DNA of 64,000 nucleotides. Source: Thereva unica (taxonomy: Eukaryota > Arthropoda > Insecta > Diptera > Therevidae). The stretch lies in the NCBI GenBank assembly GCA_949987705.1, contig OX465281.1, positions 86,394,543 to 86,458,542 of the forward strand, in the 5' to 3' direction. The notes beneath the pieces were generated by a model. That model did no database searches. It was not told the DNA's origin and worked only from the letters and a program-made list of their open reading frames with translations. Both the position numbers and the translations under genes were made by a program. The first letter of the stretch is position 1. Each line of letters starts with the position of its first letter. Of this stretch, positions 31,509 through 42,723 are shown one piece after another.

Positions 31509-32480
31509 TAGAACTCTACAAAGCCATGAGAGAATTCGTCACCCCCAACAAACTGACAAGAGTGTGTAGGTTGACCATGACCAATGTGTCAAGCCAAGTA
31601 AAGGTATCCGGAACACTGTCCAGACCAATAAATATCTATAATGGACTCCGACAAGGGGACGGTCTGGCCTGCCTCCTTTTCAACCTGGCGTTGGAGAAAG
31701 TGGTCCGAGATTCAGGCGTGACATCAAGGGGTACAATCCTCCACAAGTCCACCCAAATACTGGCTTACGCAGACGACATTAACATCATTGAAAGAACAAC
31801 AACAGCTATACAAGAAGCTTTCACTCAGATTGAGCAAGCGGCAGGAAATCTGGGACTGCACATTAACGAAAGCACAACAAAGTACATGGTGGCCTCTTCT
31901 GGAAGAACACCTAACATTGGCTCCAAAATCAAGGTAGAGGAACAATACTTTGACGTGGTAAAATCATTTACCTACCTTAGGTCAATAGTAGCAGCCGACA
32001 ATGGCATGGAACCAGAAATACGCGCACGACTGCTAAAAGCCAACAAAACCTACTATAGTCTGTCAAGGCTCTTTAAATCTAAGTATCTAACCGTAACGTC
32101 TAAACTTTTAATATATAAGACGATGGTCTTACCGGTTCTCACATATGCATCCGAAACGTGGGTGCTTAGCAAAAGGCACTCAAACCCCTTGGGCGTATTT
32201 AAGAGGAAAGTACTTGGGAGGATTGTTGGCTCCGTAGACTCTACAATGACGAAATCTACGAGCGCTATCGCGACATAGATGTTGTGAAGAAAATAAAGCT
32301 CAGTAGGCTCCGGTGGGCAGGGAATCTAGCTTGTATGAGTGAAGATGAGCCTGCTCGGAAAACTGGGATCGCTAGATGCATTACAAAGAAAGTGTACTGC
32401 AATTGCTCACTTCATTATTGCAGTTACTTTCAACATCTTTTAAAAACTCGCCGGATGCTGGATATTTGTTAATCTCATAA
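31509..32480 (+). pseudogene. LINE reverse transcriptase, downstream half
   Basis: An open frame of 250 codons (31526-32278) holds VCRLTMTNVSSQVKVSGTLS, NGLRQGDGLACLLFNLALEK, the active-site box LAYADDINII, LHINESTTKYMVASSG, LLKANKTYYSLSRLF, KTMVLPVLTYASETW and FKRKVLGRIVG. After a frameshift near 32230-32280 the tail RLRWAGNLACMSEDEPARK follows. The clade is the same as at 45.9-46.9 kb (shared KYMVAS and ARTPNIG wording). The strong reading frame suggests a younger copy than the others. It is truncated after the tail. Confidence 0.82.
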
Positions 32481-32489
32481 TGTTGTAAA

Positions 32490-32999
32490 CGTTAATCTCA
32501 TAATCTTCTAAAATTATACCAGCTGCTTCTTTGATTTTTTGAAACCTTCGGTTCTTCGGCAGATTTGTCACATATGAAACAGTAATTCATAATGAAATAG
32601 CACAAAATACACTTTAACAAACTTTTTAACTACAAAAAAACTACAATAAACACTTCAAAATTACAGCAATAACTTGCAAAAGTTGCAAACCATAACAGTA
32701 ATAAAAAGCCCCCCAATAAAGTGCTAAACAATTTTATTACATTACTCAAACATCGGCATTTCTTAAAACGTAAAGTCATTCATTCATTATCATTCATTAT
32801 TATTATTGCTAATTTCTAAGGAAAGTAGGAGGTAAAATCATAAAAAAAATATTCAGAAAATCTGTCACTTTCATAGCTTCGGGGCGCTGTAAAACCCTTC
32901 CTAGTGAATGAAATTGAAAAAATTATGAATGAAATTTATTCGTAACGAAACCCTCTAAAAAAAACTTGTTATTATTTGAAAAATGTGCAAGCTTTTTTA
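32490..32999. other. AT-rich stretch, possible end of the BEL LTR
   Basis: No gene is visible. The left limit of the minus-strand BEL LTR must lie here or just to the right, but I see no decisive terminal dinucleotide. Confidence 0.4.
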
Positions 33000-33390
33000 C
33001 ACCCTTTAAAATTGCTTGTGTGCAAGAGATTATGACTTTAAGCAAAAAACACTTCACTTCTAAGTTTATTGTATGTTTATTGGTTTTCTTATGTTCATTA
33101 CAACTTCATTTACCGCTTTTGATAAATTAAATGGAATTCAACTAATATTCACAAATTGGGCCAAACTTTAAATTACAATTCAACAAAACTTAACTTCAAT
33201 AATCTATTTAACAACTAATTAAATTGACTTGCTCATAAAAAAAGGGCAAAAGTTAATGCGAAAAGTGTCACAACCGACTGGCTGAAGACCAACAACTGAG
33301 CTCAATCAGTGCTGCAATTTTGTGTCTGATAACGGCTAACTGTTCCAACCGTTGTTTGATAAGGAATTGTGTGAATTGTTGGTCTGAACA
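33000..33390 (-). mobile_element. 3' LTR of the older BEL/Pao element (left limit uncertain)
   Basis: On the minus strand a purine tract, ggccggcggga, directly precedes TGTTCAGACCAACAATTCAC at 33390, as expected for the polypurine tract and start of a 3' LTR. AATAAAC near 33070 could be the polyadenylation signal. I could not find a matching 5' LTR near 37 kb, so the other end is lost. Confidence 0.55.
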
Positions 33391-33423
33391 TCCCGCCGGC
33401 CTTGACAGACTATGCAAAGTTTG

Positions 33424-34500
33424 TCAATCATCATTTTCTATAGGTAATGGAGCGATTTTGTGAATAGGGCGCCGAAACATCCCTGCCTTGGTCTTGACGT
33501 CCTCTACTCGCGCCTGATTGTCCATTCCTGGGATAACTTGTACTATTCGTCCAAGCAACCACTTTAGGGGAGGAAGATTGTCATCATGGATTATTAATAC
33601 CACCATGTTCATCAGCGCGTTTGGAGACTGCGTCTTGCATTTGTATCCGTGATGTAAAGATGATAAGTACTCGGCTGACCACCTCCGCCAGAAATGTTGT
33701 TGCAGTTGCGAAATGCGTTGCCAACATCTTAAGTGAGTCATTTTGGCTGTTGTAAGGTCAGGCTCGACGATCGTTGATAAAGGAGCTTGGCCCCAGAAAT
33801 GAGCTGAGGTCAGGGCTTGTTGGTCATTAGGATCGGACGATATCTGGGTTATAGGTCGCGAGTTCATGATGGCTTCTATTTGGCAGCAGACGGTGCTCAG
33901 TTCTTCAAATGTTAACAACGAATCCTTAAAAGTTCGAGAGATGTCCCTTGGCGGTCTTAACTGCTGCCTCCCAAAAGTTCTCCAAAGTGTGGTGCTCGGG
34001 GAGGGATATGATGGAACTGGATTGATTCTTCAGTGCACCATTCGGCGATGCGTTGCTGCATCTGCTGTTGTAAGAAAGCGTCTCGAAGCTCGGCTAGTTT
34101 TCTTCGGCTTCCAACAAAGTTAATAGCGTTGTCGCAAGTGCTTACATAAAGTTCTCCGACTTACGAACCGCTTTAACGCTGCTAGAAATGCCTCTGTTGA
34201 TAGTTCTGACACGACTTCGAGATGAACACCTTTGGACACGAAACAAACAAAGACCGCTATATAGGACTTGTACATACGGTCTTTTTCCTCTGATTTTGTA
34301 CGTAGTCATTATGGGACCACAGAAGTCGACACCACTTGTAGAGACACGCGGTGACACGCGGCTTGTTGGTAAGTAACCCACCCCATCATTTGCTTCAACA
34401 GTTTAGGCCTATACCGAAAGCAATAAATGCATTCCTTTAGAATCTTTCGGTAGCCCCTGGCGTTGATAATCCAGAACCGTCTTCTTAAGGGGTGCACTCC
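33424..34500 (-). pseudogene. BEL/Pao integrase, second half
   Basis: Read from 34500 downwards: FWIINARGYRKILKECIYC (end of the HHCC zinc region), GVDFCGPIMTTYKIRGKRPY (first catalytic D), frameshifted core remains, then FEELSTVCCQIEAIMNSRPI and the C-terminal BEL domain with HFWRRWSAEYLSSLHH, WLLGRIVQVIPGMDNQARV and RRPIHKIAPLPI. This last domain is characteristic of BEL integrases. The catalytic core between about 33920 and 34200 is scattered over frames. It forms one gene with 36609-37085, from which it is separated by an insertion. Confidence 0.82.
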
Positions 34501-36605
34501 CTATAGAATTTTTAAAAATTCGATTTTTTGTTTTTCCGCTAAATCGATAGAGTCATGTTATGAGAAAATGTTCCCAAAATTTCAAATGCCAACTCCTAAA
34601 ATTGTAGAAGATAACGGCACATCAAGTCGGCGCGCTCCGAGTACGAAATATGGCGCATGGAAACTTTAAGTCCAGTTTACGTGTTCTTACGTTTTTTTTT
34701 GTTCAGTATGAAATAAACGAGTGCGTGAATATTTTATTTGGATGAAATTTTTTTTTATAGATTTTACAGCTATATTTATTTTGCTTTAATTCACGCACTC
34801 GTAAAAAGGCTACCAAACAATAAAGAAACTTGTATGTGGGTCTCAGATGCGAACTTTTGACTGCAGCGTGAACCGCGTTTACTCACTCTGCCGCAACCTC
34901 TTCTACGCGACTTTCAATAACTTATCCAATTTTAATTAATTGCTGATGAAAAAAAATTTACGTAGTTTAACTAAGTGCTTAAATATATCTTCTTCTTAAA
35001 TGGCGCTACAGTCCTTGCAGGACTCGGGCCTCTTGAAGTCTCCTCTTCCAGTCTTCTTTACGTCTTGCTAGCTCTCTCCAGTTTGATATACGAAGTTTTC
35101 GTATGTCTTCTAGCACGTCATCCATCCACCTATTTCTTGGTCGTCCTACTCTTCTTCTTCCAGATGGTCTTCCATTAAAAATCCTGGCTAGCATTCTTTC
35201 TTCTGGAGCCCGTAGAACGTGTCCAAGCCATCGCAGTCTGTTCAATCTTATGTATGTAGATATGTTTATGTCGTCATACATTTGTTGAAGTTCCTCATTT
35301 GTCCTAATGCGCCATTCGTTTTGGTTACCCTTACAGCGCCAAATATTCTTCTTAAGATCTTCCTTTCGAAGATTTTAAGCTGGTTTTCTGTTTGTTGGGT
35401 CAATGTCCAAGCCTCAGACCCATAGCATAGAACTGGGCGGATTAACGTTTTGTATAGTCTGATTTTGCATTGTCTTGAAATTTCTTTGTTTTTAAAGACC
35501 GGGACTAGTGCGAAATAGGTTTTATTTGCGGCTACGTTGCGTCTATGGATGTCGTCCTTTATATGGTTTTGTGCAGTAAGCATTGTCCCTAAGTAGATGA
35601 AGTTTTCTACAATTTCCACAATATGATCGCCAAGGCTGATACTTCGTCCTAGCCGATGTCCTTGTTTTGATACGATCATATATTTTGTTTTTGTGTCATT
35701 TACTCGTAGATTGAATTTTGCTGAGCTTTCTACAATCTTGAAAAAGGTTTCCTTTACCTCTTGTGCTTTGCGTCCAATTATGACTATATCATCTGCGAAG
35801 GCTAGTATCTGGATGTTCCTTGTGAAGATGCTATTTGTTCCATTAAGCTGTGTTTCTCTCATTATTGCTTCGAGAGCAATGTTAAAAAGTATTGCATCTC
35901 CTTGTCGCAGACCCGATTCTTGAGGAAAATTGGTTGAGTTACAACCTCGTATTCTCACTTGTGTTTCACAATTTTTGGTCGTCATCCTGCAGAGATCTAT
36001 TAGTTTTCTGGGGAAACCCATTTCAGCCATCTTATTCCACAACTCTCTTTTATTTAGCAGATCGTAAGCATTTCTATAGTCTATAAAAAGAAGATGTATA
36101 TCAATGTTTTCTTCCCAGCATTTTTCAAGTATTTGTCTCATTATGAAAATCTGGTCTGTTGTCGATCTGTTCGTTCTAAATCCTGCTTGGTAATCACCTA
36201 CTTTATCTTCCAAGTGTGGTTTCAGTCTATTAAATAAAATATGTGAAAACACTTTGTAAGCTGTGTTCAGAAGAGATATTGGCCTGTAGTTTTTGCAGCT
36301 CATCAATTCACCTTTTTTATGGACTGGGACTATTGTGCCTAAAAGCCATTCTTCTGGCATCTTGCTGCTTCTCCATAGTTTTATGATTAGACTATGTAAG
36401 GCCTGGCATAGCTTCTCCCCACCATTTTTTAAGATTTCCGTGGGTATGCCATCTGGACCTGGAGCTTTGTGATTTTTTAGTTTCGCTATGGCATTTTCCA
36501 CTTCCTCCATTGTAGGCTCTGGCGTATCGCTTAAATATATGCAAAAGATTATTCACGTGTGTTGTTGATTTTAGATGAAAAAAAAAATCGCCAAAAAATA
36601 CAATT
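34500..36605. mobile_element. Insertion that splits the BEL relic
   Basis: The BEL coding sequence breaks after HAGAQTL (near 36605) and resumes at RRRFWIINARG (near 34490). The 2.1 kb between them hold a minus-strand LINE (34980-36540) plus about 480 bp of other DNA (34500-34980). The latter contains a 13-bp inverted pair, cgagtgcgtgaat/attcacgcactcg, at 34723 and 34788, so a second small element may be present. I could not identify target duplications at the outer ends. Confidence 0.7.
35006..36540 (-). pseudogene. LINE reverse transcriptase, nearly complete
   Basis: The 414-codon frame from 36510 contains LKNHKAPGPDGIPTEIL, PVHKKGELMSCKNYRPISLL, YQAGFRTNRSTTDQIFIMRQ, FIDYRNAYDLLN (palm aspartate in D-Y), SGLRQGDAILFNIALEA, the active-site box LAFADDIVIIG, LRVNDTKTKYMIVSKQG and LYKTLIRPVLCYGSEAWTLT. 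After a frameshift around 35270 the tail reads RLRWLGHVLRAPEERMLARI, GRRRVGRPRNRWMDD and WRELARRKEDWKRR. Between QGDA and ILFNIA a few residues (usually LSxxL) are missing, a small in-frame deletion next to the active site. It is 5'-truncated, without endonuclease, and is the younger insertion in the BEL relic. Confidence 0.85.
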
Positions 36606-36608
36606 TTT

Positions 36609-37085
36609 TTACGTGATAGTAATGAGTGTCTGGGCACCTGCATGAAAATATTTAAAATGCAAATAATTTATGTAGAATTTTACAAATGGATTGCGCTTTG
36701 GCAATAGGATGGGAGATTTTGTATGGTAAGGAATGTCCGCATTCTGCAGACGACCGCCGACACATAGTAAGTGCGAGTTGTCATCTAGGAACGGATTTAG
36801 AGATTGGAGACAACTTTTCGGGCTGATCGGATTTTTCCTTTGAAGTGTTTCAATTTCTTCCTGAAATTTTACTTGTTGTAGGGTCCAGATTAAACTATGG
36901 AGAGCTGAATCGAGCTCTGCAGCTGTGAGAGGTCCAATGGCAATATGCTGTCCACTAAGTTTTGCCTTTACGTTATTGATAAAGCGTTTAAAGTAGGCAA
37001 AAATTCTTCGAGTTTTTGGAAAGCTGCTGGTTCTATAAACAATATCTAGAAAGGAAGGTTGCACTACGCATTGTAACTGCACAAT
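36609..37085 (-). pseudogene. BEL/Pao pol, linker and start of integrase zinc region
   Basis: The frame reads TRRIFAYFKRFINNVKAKL, PLTAAELDSALHSLIWTLQQ, then LLCVGGRLQNADIPY, SPILLPKRNPFVKFYI and FKYFHAGAQTL. RVGGRL-x-N and the H...HAG pair belong to the HHCC region before the BEL integrase core. This is the very region absent from the intact BEL at 47-56 kb. Nothing upstream of 37085 continues the gene. Confidence 0.8.
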
Positions 37086-37203
37086 GGCGCGACTATGTAT
37101 CGGGCGCCATTTATGCGTGGTCTTGTCCCCTTAATCAGAAGCCCGGAAAAGCCTGACTTAGGACACAACACCCAACATAAAAAAAATTTGAATATAATAA
37201 AGT

Positions 37204-37300
37204 AATGCCGGCCACACAGAGTTGCTAGCTCGCCGGATGGGGGTCGTGGGGTGTGTGGCCTGGCCGGTGCTTTCATGGTTCACCACTTACCTTAAATGTC
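37204..37300 (-). repeat. LTR-related fragment
   Basis: On the minus strand, aggtaagtggtgaacc, ccacacaccccacgaccccc and ctctgtgtggccggcat follow each other as at 5003-5103 in the solo LTR, with about 80 percent identity by eye. It marks a second, diverged copy of that LTR family next to the BEL relic. Confidence 0.7.
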
Positions 37301-37792
37301 GGTGCGACGGATTCCTATCGTCACTCCATCTATACCTACGTCGGGCCTATCGCGACATCAACGATTCGCGGACCTGAAAAAAACCTTTAACCCATCATCA
37401 ACGATAGGAAAGAACCCCGGAGCGAAAACTCAGAACAACCATCCTGAAAAAAAAGTGTGCCTATTTAGGCCATCATAATGAATAAAACAGGTTTAGATTT
37501 CCAATTTAACTGTTTATAATGAACTCAACACAGACAATTGTGTAACAAAAAATTAGAACCTCACAATAATAAAGTTGTATACCTAAATTTGTATACAAAT
37601 ACAACATAAAATCTCCGCCCTGGCGCCAGTCGCTGATTTTGAACATTCATTTCAAAACATCCACATATATATGTTTTATAATGGTTTTTCATAAACCACA
37701 TAGCAAATCATAAATTACATAACAAATCTAAAGAACTAAATGTGGAAAAAAAGAGGTATGAATGTTAGTGTTTAGTAAAAGAAATATTAACC
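37300..37792. other. Nothing recognised
   Basis: The GC-richer start (37300-37400) may belong to the LTR fragment. The rest is AT-rich with no frame of note. Confidence 0.4.
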
Positions 37793-37956
37793 TACACTGA
37801 TAAAAAATTGTCTTGATTCCAGCAATTCCATAGTCTTCCTTTCGTTGTCTTGAGTTGAAACATTTTTCAGTCTTAACATGAGAATGCTGTGTCAGAGAAA
37901 GACACTAGAAATTCTTGAGCCATTTTTTCTCGAAATAAGATTGTTGTAATTGACAC

Positions 37957-38218
37957 CCTCAGAGCAAAAGCGCGCTAAAATAACAAAGAGAGCGAAAACG
38001 GTTCGGTTTTTTTTAGCGCAAAAGAGGAATATCTTCGTATTCTTAGAGTAAAAATGGTATAACTATACTTCAGCGCAAAAACGGTGTATCAAAAAACCGA
38101 GAGCAAAAGCGGGTTAACTTTTTATTCCGCTTTTGCTCTTAATGAAAACTTATACCGCTTTTGCGCTGAACAAAAATTTAAATCGCTTTTGCTCTCAGTA
38201 AAAGCGTCAATTATGTTT
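37957..38218. repeat. Palindromic cluster of GAGCAAAAGCGG motifs, left
   Basis: The motif agcaaaagcg and variants occur at least nine times in 260 bp, the first half mostly forward (ctcagagcaaaagcgcgct, agagcgaaaacggtt) and the second half mostly inverted (ccgcttttgctctta, ataccgcttttgcgctga, atcgcttttgctctcag). The whole could fold into a long hairpin. No coding potential. Confidence 0.75.
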
Positions 38219-38874
38219 TCATCACACTCGGACTGAAAACGCTGCTTTAGATTTTATTTTTTGAATTCTGCTTTTTCTCCCTTGTAACGTAATATAGAAA
38301 CTTCGCCGTCGCCTGGTCCCAAGCCCAGGGTGTGAAAGGAGGCGGGTACTCGATCTGCCGAATTGACCAGAATCGTGAAACCGAAGAAACAGGCCAAAAG
38401 ACCGCATTTTTCGATGCGGCACCGACAGCAGCGTATCCATTGCTGGGACGTCCCGCTCGGTCCGAAAATACTGTAGAAGAAGATAGTCGCCCTTTCACGC
38501 CAACTAACGGACCAAAGAAGAAGAAGAACGTAATATAGTATTTGCCCTTAAAGAAGGATAAAAACTAATACATATATTAGTTTCAACACACAACTTTTGA
38601 AGTTGTCTTCGTCTTTGAAGTTTTAAACGCAACTTTTACTTGTTTGGAGTAATTGATTTAGATTGACAGCAACGTACATACTTATATAAATCTACAATAC
38701 CAATTAAGTTAAAGTAATTTAATATAGAAAAATTAAATATATAGTACAATATTTCTCTGTTAAAATAGCTTATAGTAGCAAGAATGTAGTGCTCCCCATT
38801 CATATGTTACGGCAGCTCTCTAGAAGCACAAACTTTGTACTCCCATTTTTTACTTTCTTTTTCTCAAGTTTTCT
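38219..38874. other. Nothing recognised
   Basis: Contains a GC-richer block at 38290-38520 with overlapping open stretches of 68 to 83 codons on both strands, none with a motif I know. The rest is AT-rich. Confidence 0.4.
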
Positions 38875-39610
38875 ATTGGAAAAGTACTCCGCACCGTTTG
38901 TATGGGAAAATGTTAATTCGGTTAATTTTCTTGAAATTTTGCAGGTTTATACATAGTTCTCAACATGTAGATCAAGAGTCTCAATGGAAACATACACCAA
39001 CCCCCGTTCCGACCAAAACGCACCCCCAAGGGGCTAGGGGTATATAACTGATTTCTGAATGTAAAAGAATTTATTTAACCAATGACACAATGAATATCGC
39101 CGGTGGAGGGATTTGTTATGAAAGGTGGTAAATGCCGGAGGTGAGAGCCGGGGTAATGGTTGTCTGAGAGTAAAAATATGTTGGTTAGCAAATGCTCATG
39201 ATCAGTTAGAGAGATAGAGTGGAGACTTCTCATATACATGAGGGTTAGATGGTCAGAGGTTGGAGTGTTATTGGTTGCTTACGTGGTAATTTAGAAATCA
39301 GAAAAGTCCATAGGATGGGTCGTGGTGGGGGACGAGAGAGGGGAGGGGATGCATGGTCGGTGCTTGAAGGGTCAAAGGGTTGGTTGTGCGGTGTAGCCAT
39401 TGTGTGGACTTCAAGAATAAATTGTTTTACATTCCGAAATCAGTTATATCCTCTAGCCCTTTGCTGGTCCTTTTTGGGGAACGGGGGTTTTTGGAGTATG
39501 TTCCCATGGAGACATTTGATCTAAATATATTGAGAACTATCAAACTGAAAAATTTCAAGAAAATTCACCCAAAGACATTTTTCCATACAAACGGTGCGGG
39601 GTCCTTTCAG
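38875..39610. mobile_element. Foldback with about 195-bp arms
   Basis: The left arm (ccgcaccgtttgtatggg, aattttcttgaaatttt, catagttctcaacat, aacccccgttcc, ggggctaggggtatataact) is matched in inverse order at 39412-39605 (agttatatcctctagccc, gaacgggggtttttgga, ttgagaactatc, ccatacaaacggtgcgg). The loop (39075-39410) is purine-rich on the plus strand with ggtggggga-type words. The right end is interrupted by the hAT element at 39608. Confidence 0.8.
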
Positions 39611-41207
39611 TGGCGGTTCCTCTTTGGAAGCAAAGGAAGCACTGCTTCCCTTCACCAAATAGGCAACTTCATAAAAATAAATTTATATAAATAATAATAA
39701 ATTTAAATTTATATCAAGATAAATCACAACAAAAATCTTAACATATTTCTTCCTCTGGAAACACTAAAGCTGGAGATATTACAGCTTCCCATTGCTGTAT
39801 TAGACCTCGAACATGATATGAGCGGGGAGCGGCAGAGTGACAGTACTAAAGTGCCTCTCTCTACTTATTCAAATTTTCCTGGCGCCGCTTTTATCGTGGC
39901 CAAGACCTTACAGAACATGGGGAAGCTGTAATATATCCAGCTTCTATGCCACAGAAAATCAACGTGAAAACTCCAACACGTTCAATCTAATTGGACCCAC
40001 ACTCACGCAAAGGTTTGCGTTAATACAGTACCCTCAGAAGCTGAGCTAAACGCAGCTTCTTCGGAACCGAACAGCGAAAATTGAGAAGTCGAAGCTTTCT
40101 TGGTTTCTTTTTCTGGTAATCTGTTCTGGCTTCAAGCAATTAAATTTTCTCTTAAAATTTTGCTTCGTATTTTTGTTTTTGACTCTTTCTTAAAATTTGA
40201 ATTTTCGTTTGTAGACTGAGTCAAGAAAAAAGAGATCTAGGATAAGTGAAGTTTCTCTTTATCTATTATTTATTCTAGTGTGGTGGCAGGCGGTGTTTGT
40301 TGAATATAAGCTGATTACTTTGTAGCTTCCATTATATTTTTATGATTCTCTTTAATGAGGAGTTAAAGGATAGAGAATAATTTTATGACATGCATTTTTA
40401 AGTACGGGTTGCCTGAAGTGTTTTTTTGTAATAGGGTTTTATTATTATACTATCTTTTTTAGATTTTGGCTTGTTATAGTTTAACAGCTTTTCTTTTCAA
40501 CAGAATGTGAAAAAAGGTGCAAAACGCCTGCTAGCAGTGAAACTATTTCGACAAAATGCAAAAATTCTCGACTTTGAATTCGATTTTTTCACTTTTTTAA
40601 GTTTAAAAAATTTTCTTGTCCACCATCCTAAAATAATGTGCATATTAAAAAAAGGAAAAACCTCATGCGATGCACAAAAATTAAAGGGCAATTAATTTTC
40701 AAATTTGAAGTCAATTTTTGGGATTTGAATAAGATATTTTGACCTGAAATTGTAACCAGTTATTGTATAAGTTGACTGAAAAAATCCGAAGAAGCTAATA
40801 TTTAGCAGTTTTTTAAGTTTTTTTTTTGACGTTAGGTGTACAGATAAAAATTTAATATTGTAACCGCTGATAGCCAAAATCATAAGGAACATCCTCTATT
40901 TTTTGCATTTTGCGGACCTACACATTCCGAGATATATGCATCTATATGAAATTTTCACAAAATGGCCGATAACTTACATAGCGGCGGTTGCTAGAGGTAA
41001 AATATGTCCATTTCGTATAGTATTCGATGTAACTAGCATGTTCCAAACGTTTTTTTTTTAGATGGGAAACAATTCCATATGTTTGGTTATCTGACTCCAC
41101 TATGTTATTTTTCAGTTGTTTTAGTTAATAAAGTCTTCGATACTTTTACTTTTATCGTTCGCTTTGGGCATTGCTTCCCTTATCCTGAACCTTACGAACC
41201 GCCACTG
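39608..41207. mobile_element. 1,600-bp non-autonomous hAT element
   Basis: The ends CAGTGGCGGTTC and GAACCGCCACTG are perfect 12-bp inverted repeats of hAT form. Inner homology adds gaagcaatgcc-type words on both sides. The flanks carry ggtccttt at 39600-39607 and 41208-41215, the 8-bp duplication expected for hAT. I see no transposase remnant in any frame, only short AT-rich open stretches. Confidence 0.92.
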
Positions 41208-41384
41208 GGTCCTTTGTGGTTTTTGAATCGCGTCACTTGTGAAATATAATACGTTTTTGGTTGTCTTGCATTTTACATTTTGATTAAATGAACAAAATAA
41301 TAAATGCATTTATATTTTTTCGTTAAATAATTTAAAATATTCAATCAAACAGTTATTCAAGAAGTATGTTTACAGTAGTTTTAA

Positions 41385-41525
41385 TACAAGCAATTCCCAT
41401 TGAATCCCACCTGTTTTACTATCTAAAGCGCCGACAAGGATATAGTTTATTACTATAAGAAAGAGTAACGGCGAAAGTAAACATCCTTGTAGTACTCCGG
41501 AGTTCATCTCAAAGGTTTCGGTTAA
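41385..41525 (-). pseudogene. LINE reverse transcriptase remnant
   Basis: The minus strand is open for NSGVLQGCLLSPLLFLIVIN and then YILVGALDSKTGGIQW. V-x-QGC-x-LSPLLF is the motif just before the reverse transcriptase active site. Only about 45 codons are left, cut by the 305-bp MITE region on one side and by AT-rich DNA on the other. Confidence 0.7.
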
Positions 41526-41620
41526 TTTTTACTATATTAACACTTTTTTGCTATTTTTAAAATTTTCGTTTTTAATATTTTCGAAATTATAAAATTATGA
41601 ACGTTTATAAATTATTTATT

Positions 41621-41925
41621 GGCCTCGATTCCCAGATCCGGCAGCGCGGAAGTGAGTGCGGATTTGAAACTTTGCGATTCTCAAATCCGCAACCGCGAAT
41701 CTCTTTTTGACATTTTCCGCGCTTTAAAAGTGTGATCCGCAACAAATTTTCTGCGGATTTGAAACCACAAATGCGCCTCAGATAATCCGACATCGGGTAT
41801 TTTATTATCGTGTGAGTCTTCACTCCGAATTTTTGATTTAATTGAATCCGCGACTGCGGATTTGAGAATCGCAAAGTGTCAAATCCGCACTCACTTCCGC
41901 GCCGCCGGATCTGGGAACCGAGGCC
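41621..41925. mobile_element. 305-bp MITE with about 80-bp GC-rich arms
   Basis: ggcctcgattcccagatccg at 41621 is matched by cggatctgggaaccgaggcc ending at 41925, and the inverted homology runs through ggaagtgagtgcggatttga and ttgcgattctcaaatccgca. The arms are much more GC-rich than the surrounding DNA. att on both sides (41618-41620 and 41926-41928) may be the target duplication. No coding capacity. Confidence 0.85.
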
Positions 41926-41929
41926 ATTG

Positions 41930-42535
41930 TCTCTAATTTGTCCAATTTCTGAAATTTTATCTTTAATTTTAGGGTAAGTATTACATTTTTTCGGTTCAGT
42001 CATGCCATTATTTTGTAGTTAGATATTGGCCTTTAATTATTTAAAAAATTCAATTTTATTTAATATTTGGATTTCACAATTTTAGTTTCAAAATGCTCTT
42101 TTTATTTTAATATTAATAAGTTTCTTTTTTGACAATAATATCTCCAATTCTTCAGTTTTATGTTTGCAATTCTGAATTTTTGAACAAATTTAAATTTTTT
42201 TACAAAATACAAAAAGTAAATTGAAAAAAATCATAAATTGCAAACATTATAAAAATTGAAGCTAGTAATAAAGATAAAAGATAAACATGTGGAAAATTTA
42301 TGTAAAAATCCCCAAATATGTAGTCAAAAATGGGAAAATGGCAAAAACATAAAACTTATCATAAACAATTACAAAGGCTTCACACATTCAAAGTCAAATC
42401 TTACAAACGCAAAAATTCCAAAAATTCCAATTTTATGAATAGAGTTGCATTGTAATTCTAGTAAAGTGAAGAAAATGTGGTCTAAAAATAGATTTCGAAG
42501 TAATAATGTAAGCGACGCAGGTATAAATAAAAACT
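41930..42535. other. AT-rich stretch, nothing recognised
   Basis: Long runs of A and T and no gene or inverted structure that I can support. Confidence 0.45.
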
Positions 42536-42723
42536 GAGGGCAAAAGCGGTTTAAGTTTTTGTAGAGGGCAAAAACGGTTTAGAGAGTTAATCCGCTTTTC
42601 CTCAAAGTCTTTTGCCGTTCCGTTCTTGCTCTGAATAATAGTTGAACCATTTTTGCGCTGAAATATTTTTATTCCTCTTTTGCTGCAACATCAAATATAA
42701 CCCGCTTTTGCTCTGAGGGTGAC
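42536..42723. repeat. Palindromic cluster of GAGCAAAAGCGG motifs, right
   Basis: Forward copies (gagggcaaaagcggttt, agggcaaaaacggttt) and inverse copies (ttaatccgcttttcctca, cccgcttttgctctgaggg) flank a short centre. The right end, gctctgagggtgacaattt, is the inverse of 37951-37970 (aattgacaccctcagagc), so this and 37957-38218 are either two copies or the two halves of one invaded element. Confidence 0.75.

Noticed and set aside
33866..34376. Plus-strand frames of 85 and 62 codons
   Set aside because: They are shadows of the minus-strand BEL integrase, whose motifs are clear.
38247..38538. A conserved gene in the GC-richer block
   Set aside because: Frames are open on both strands at the same place and show no known motif. 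Composition explains it.
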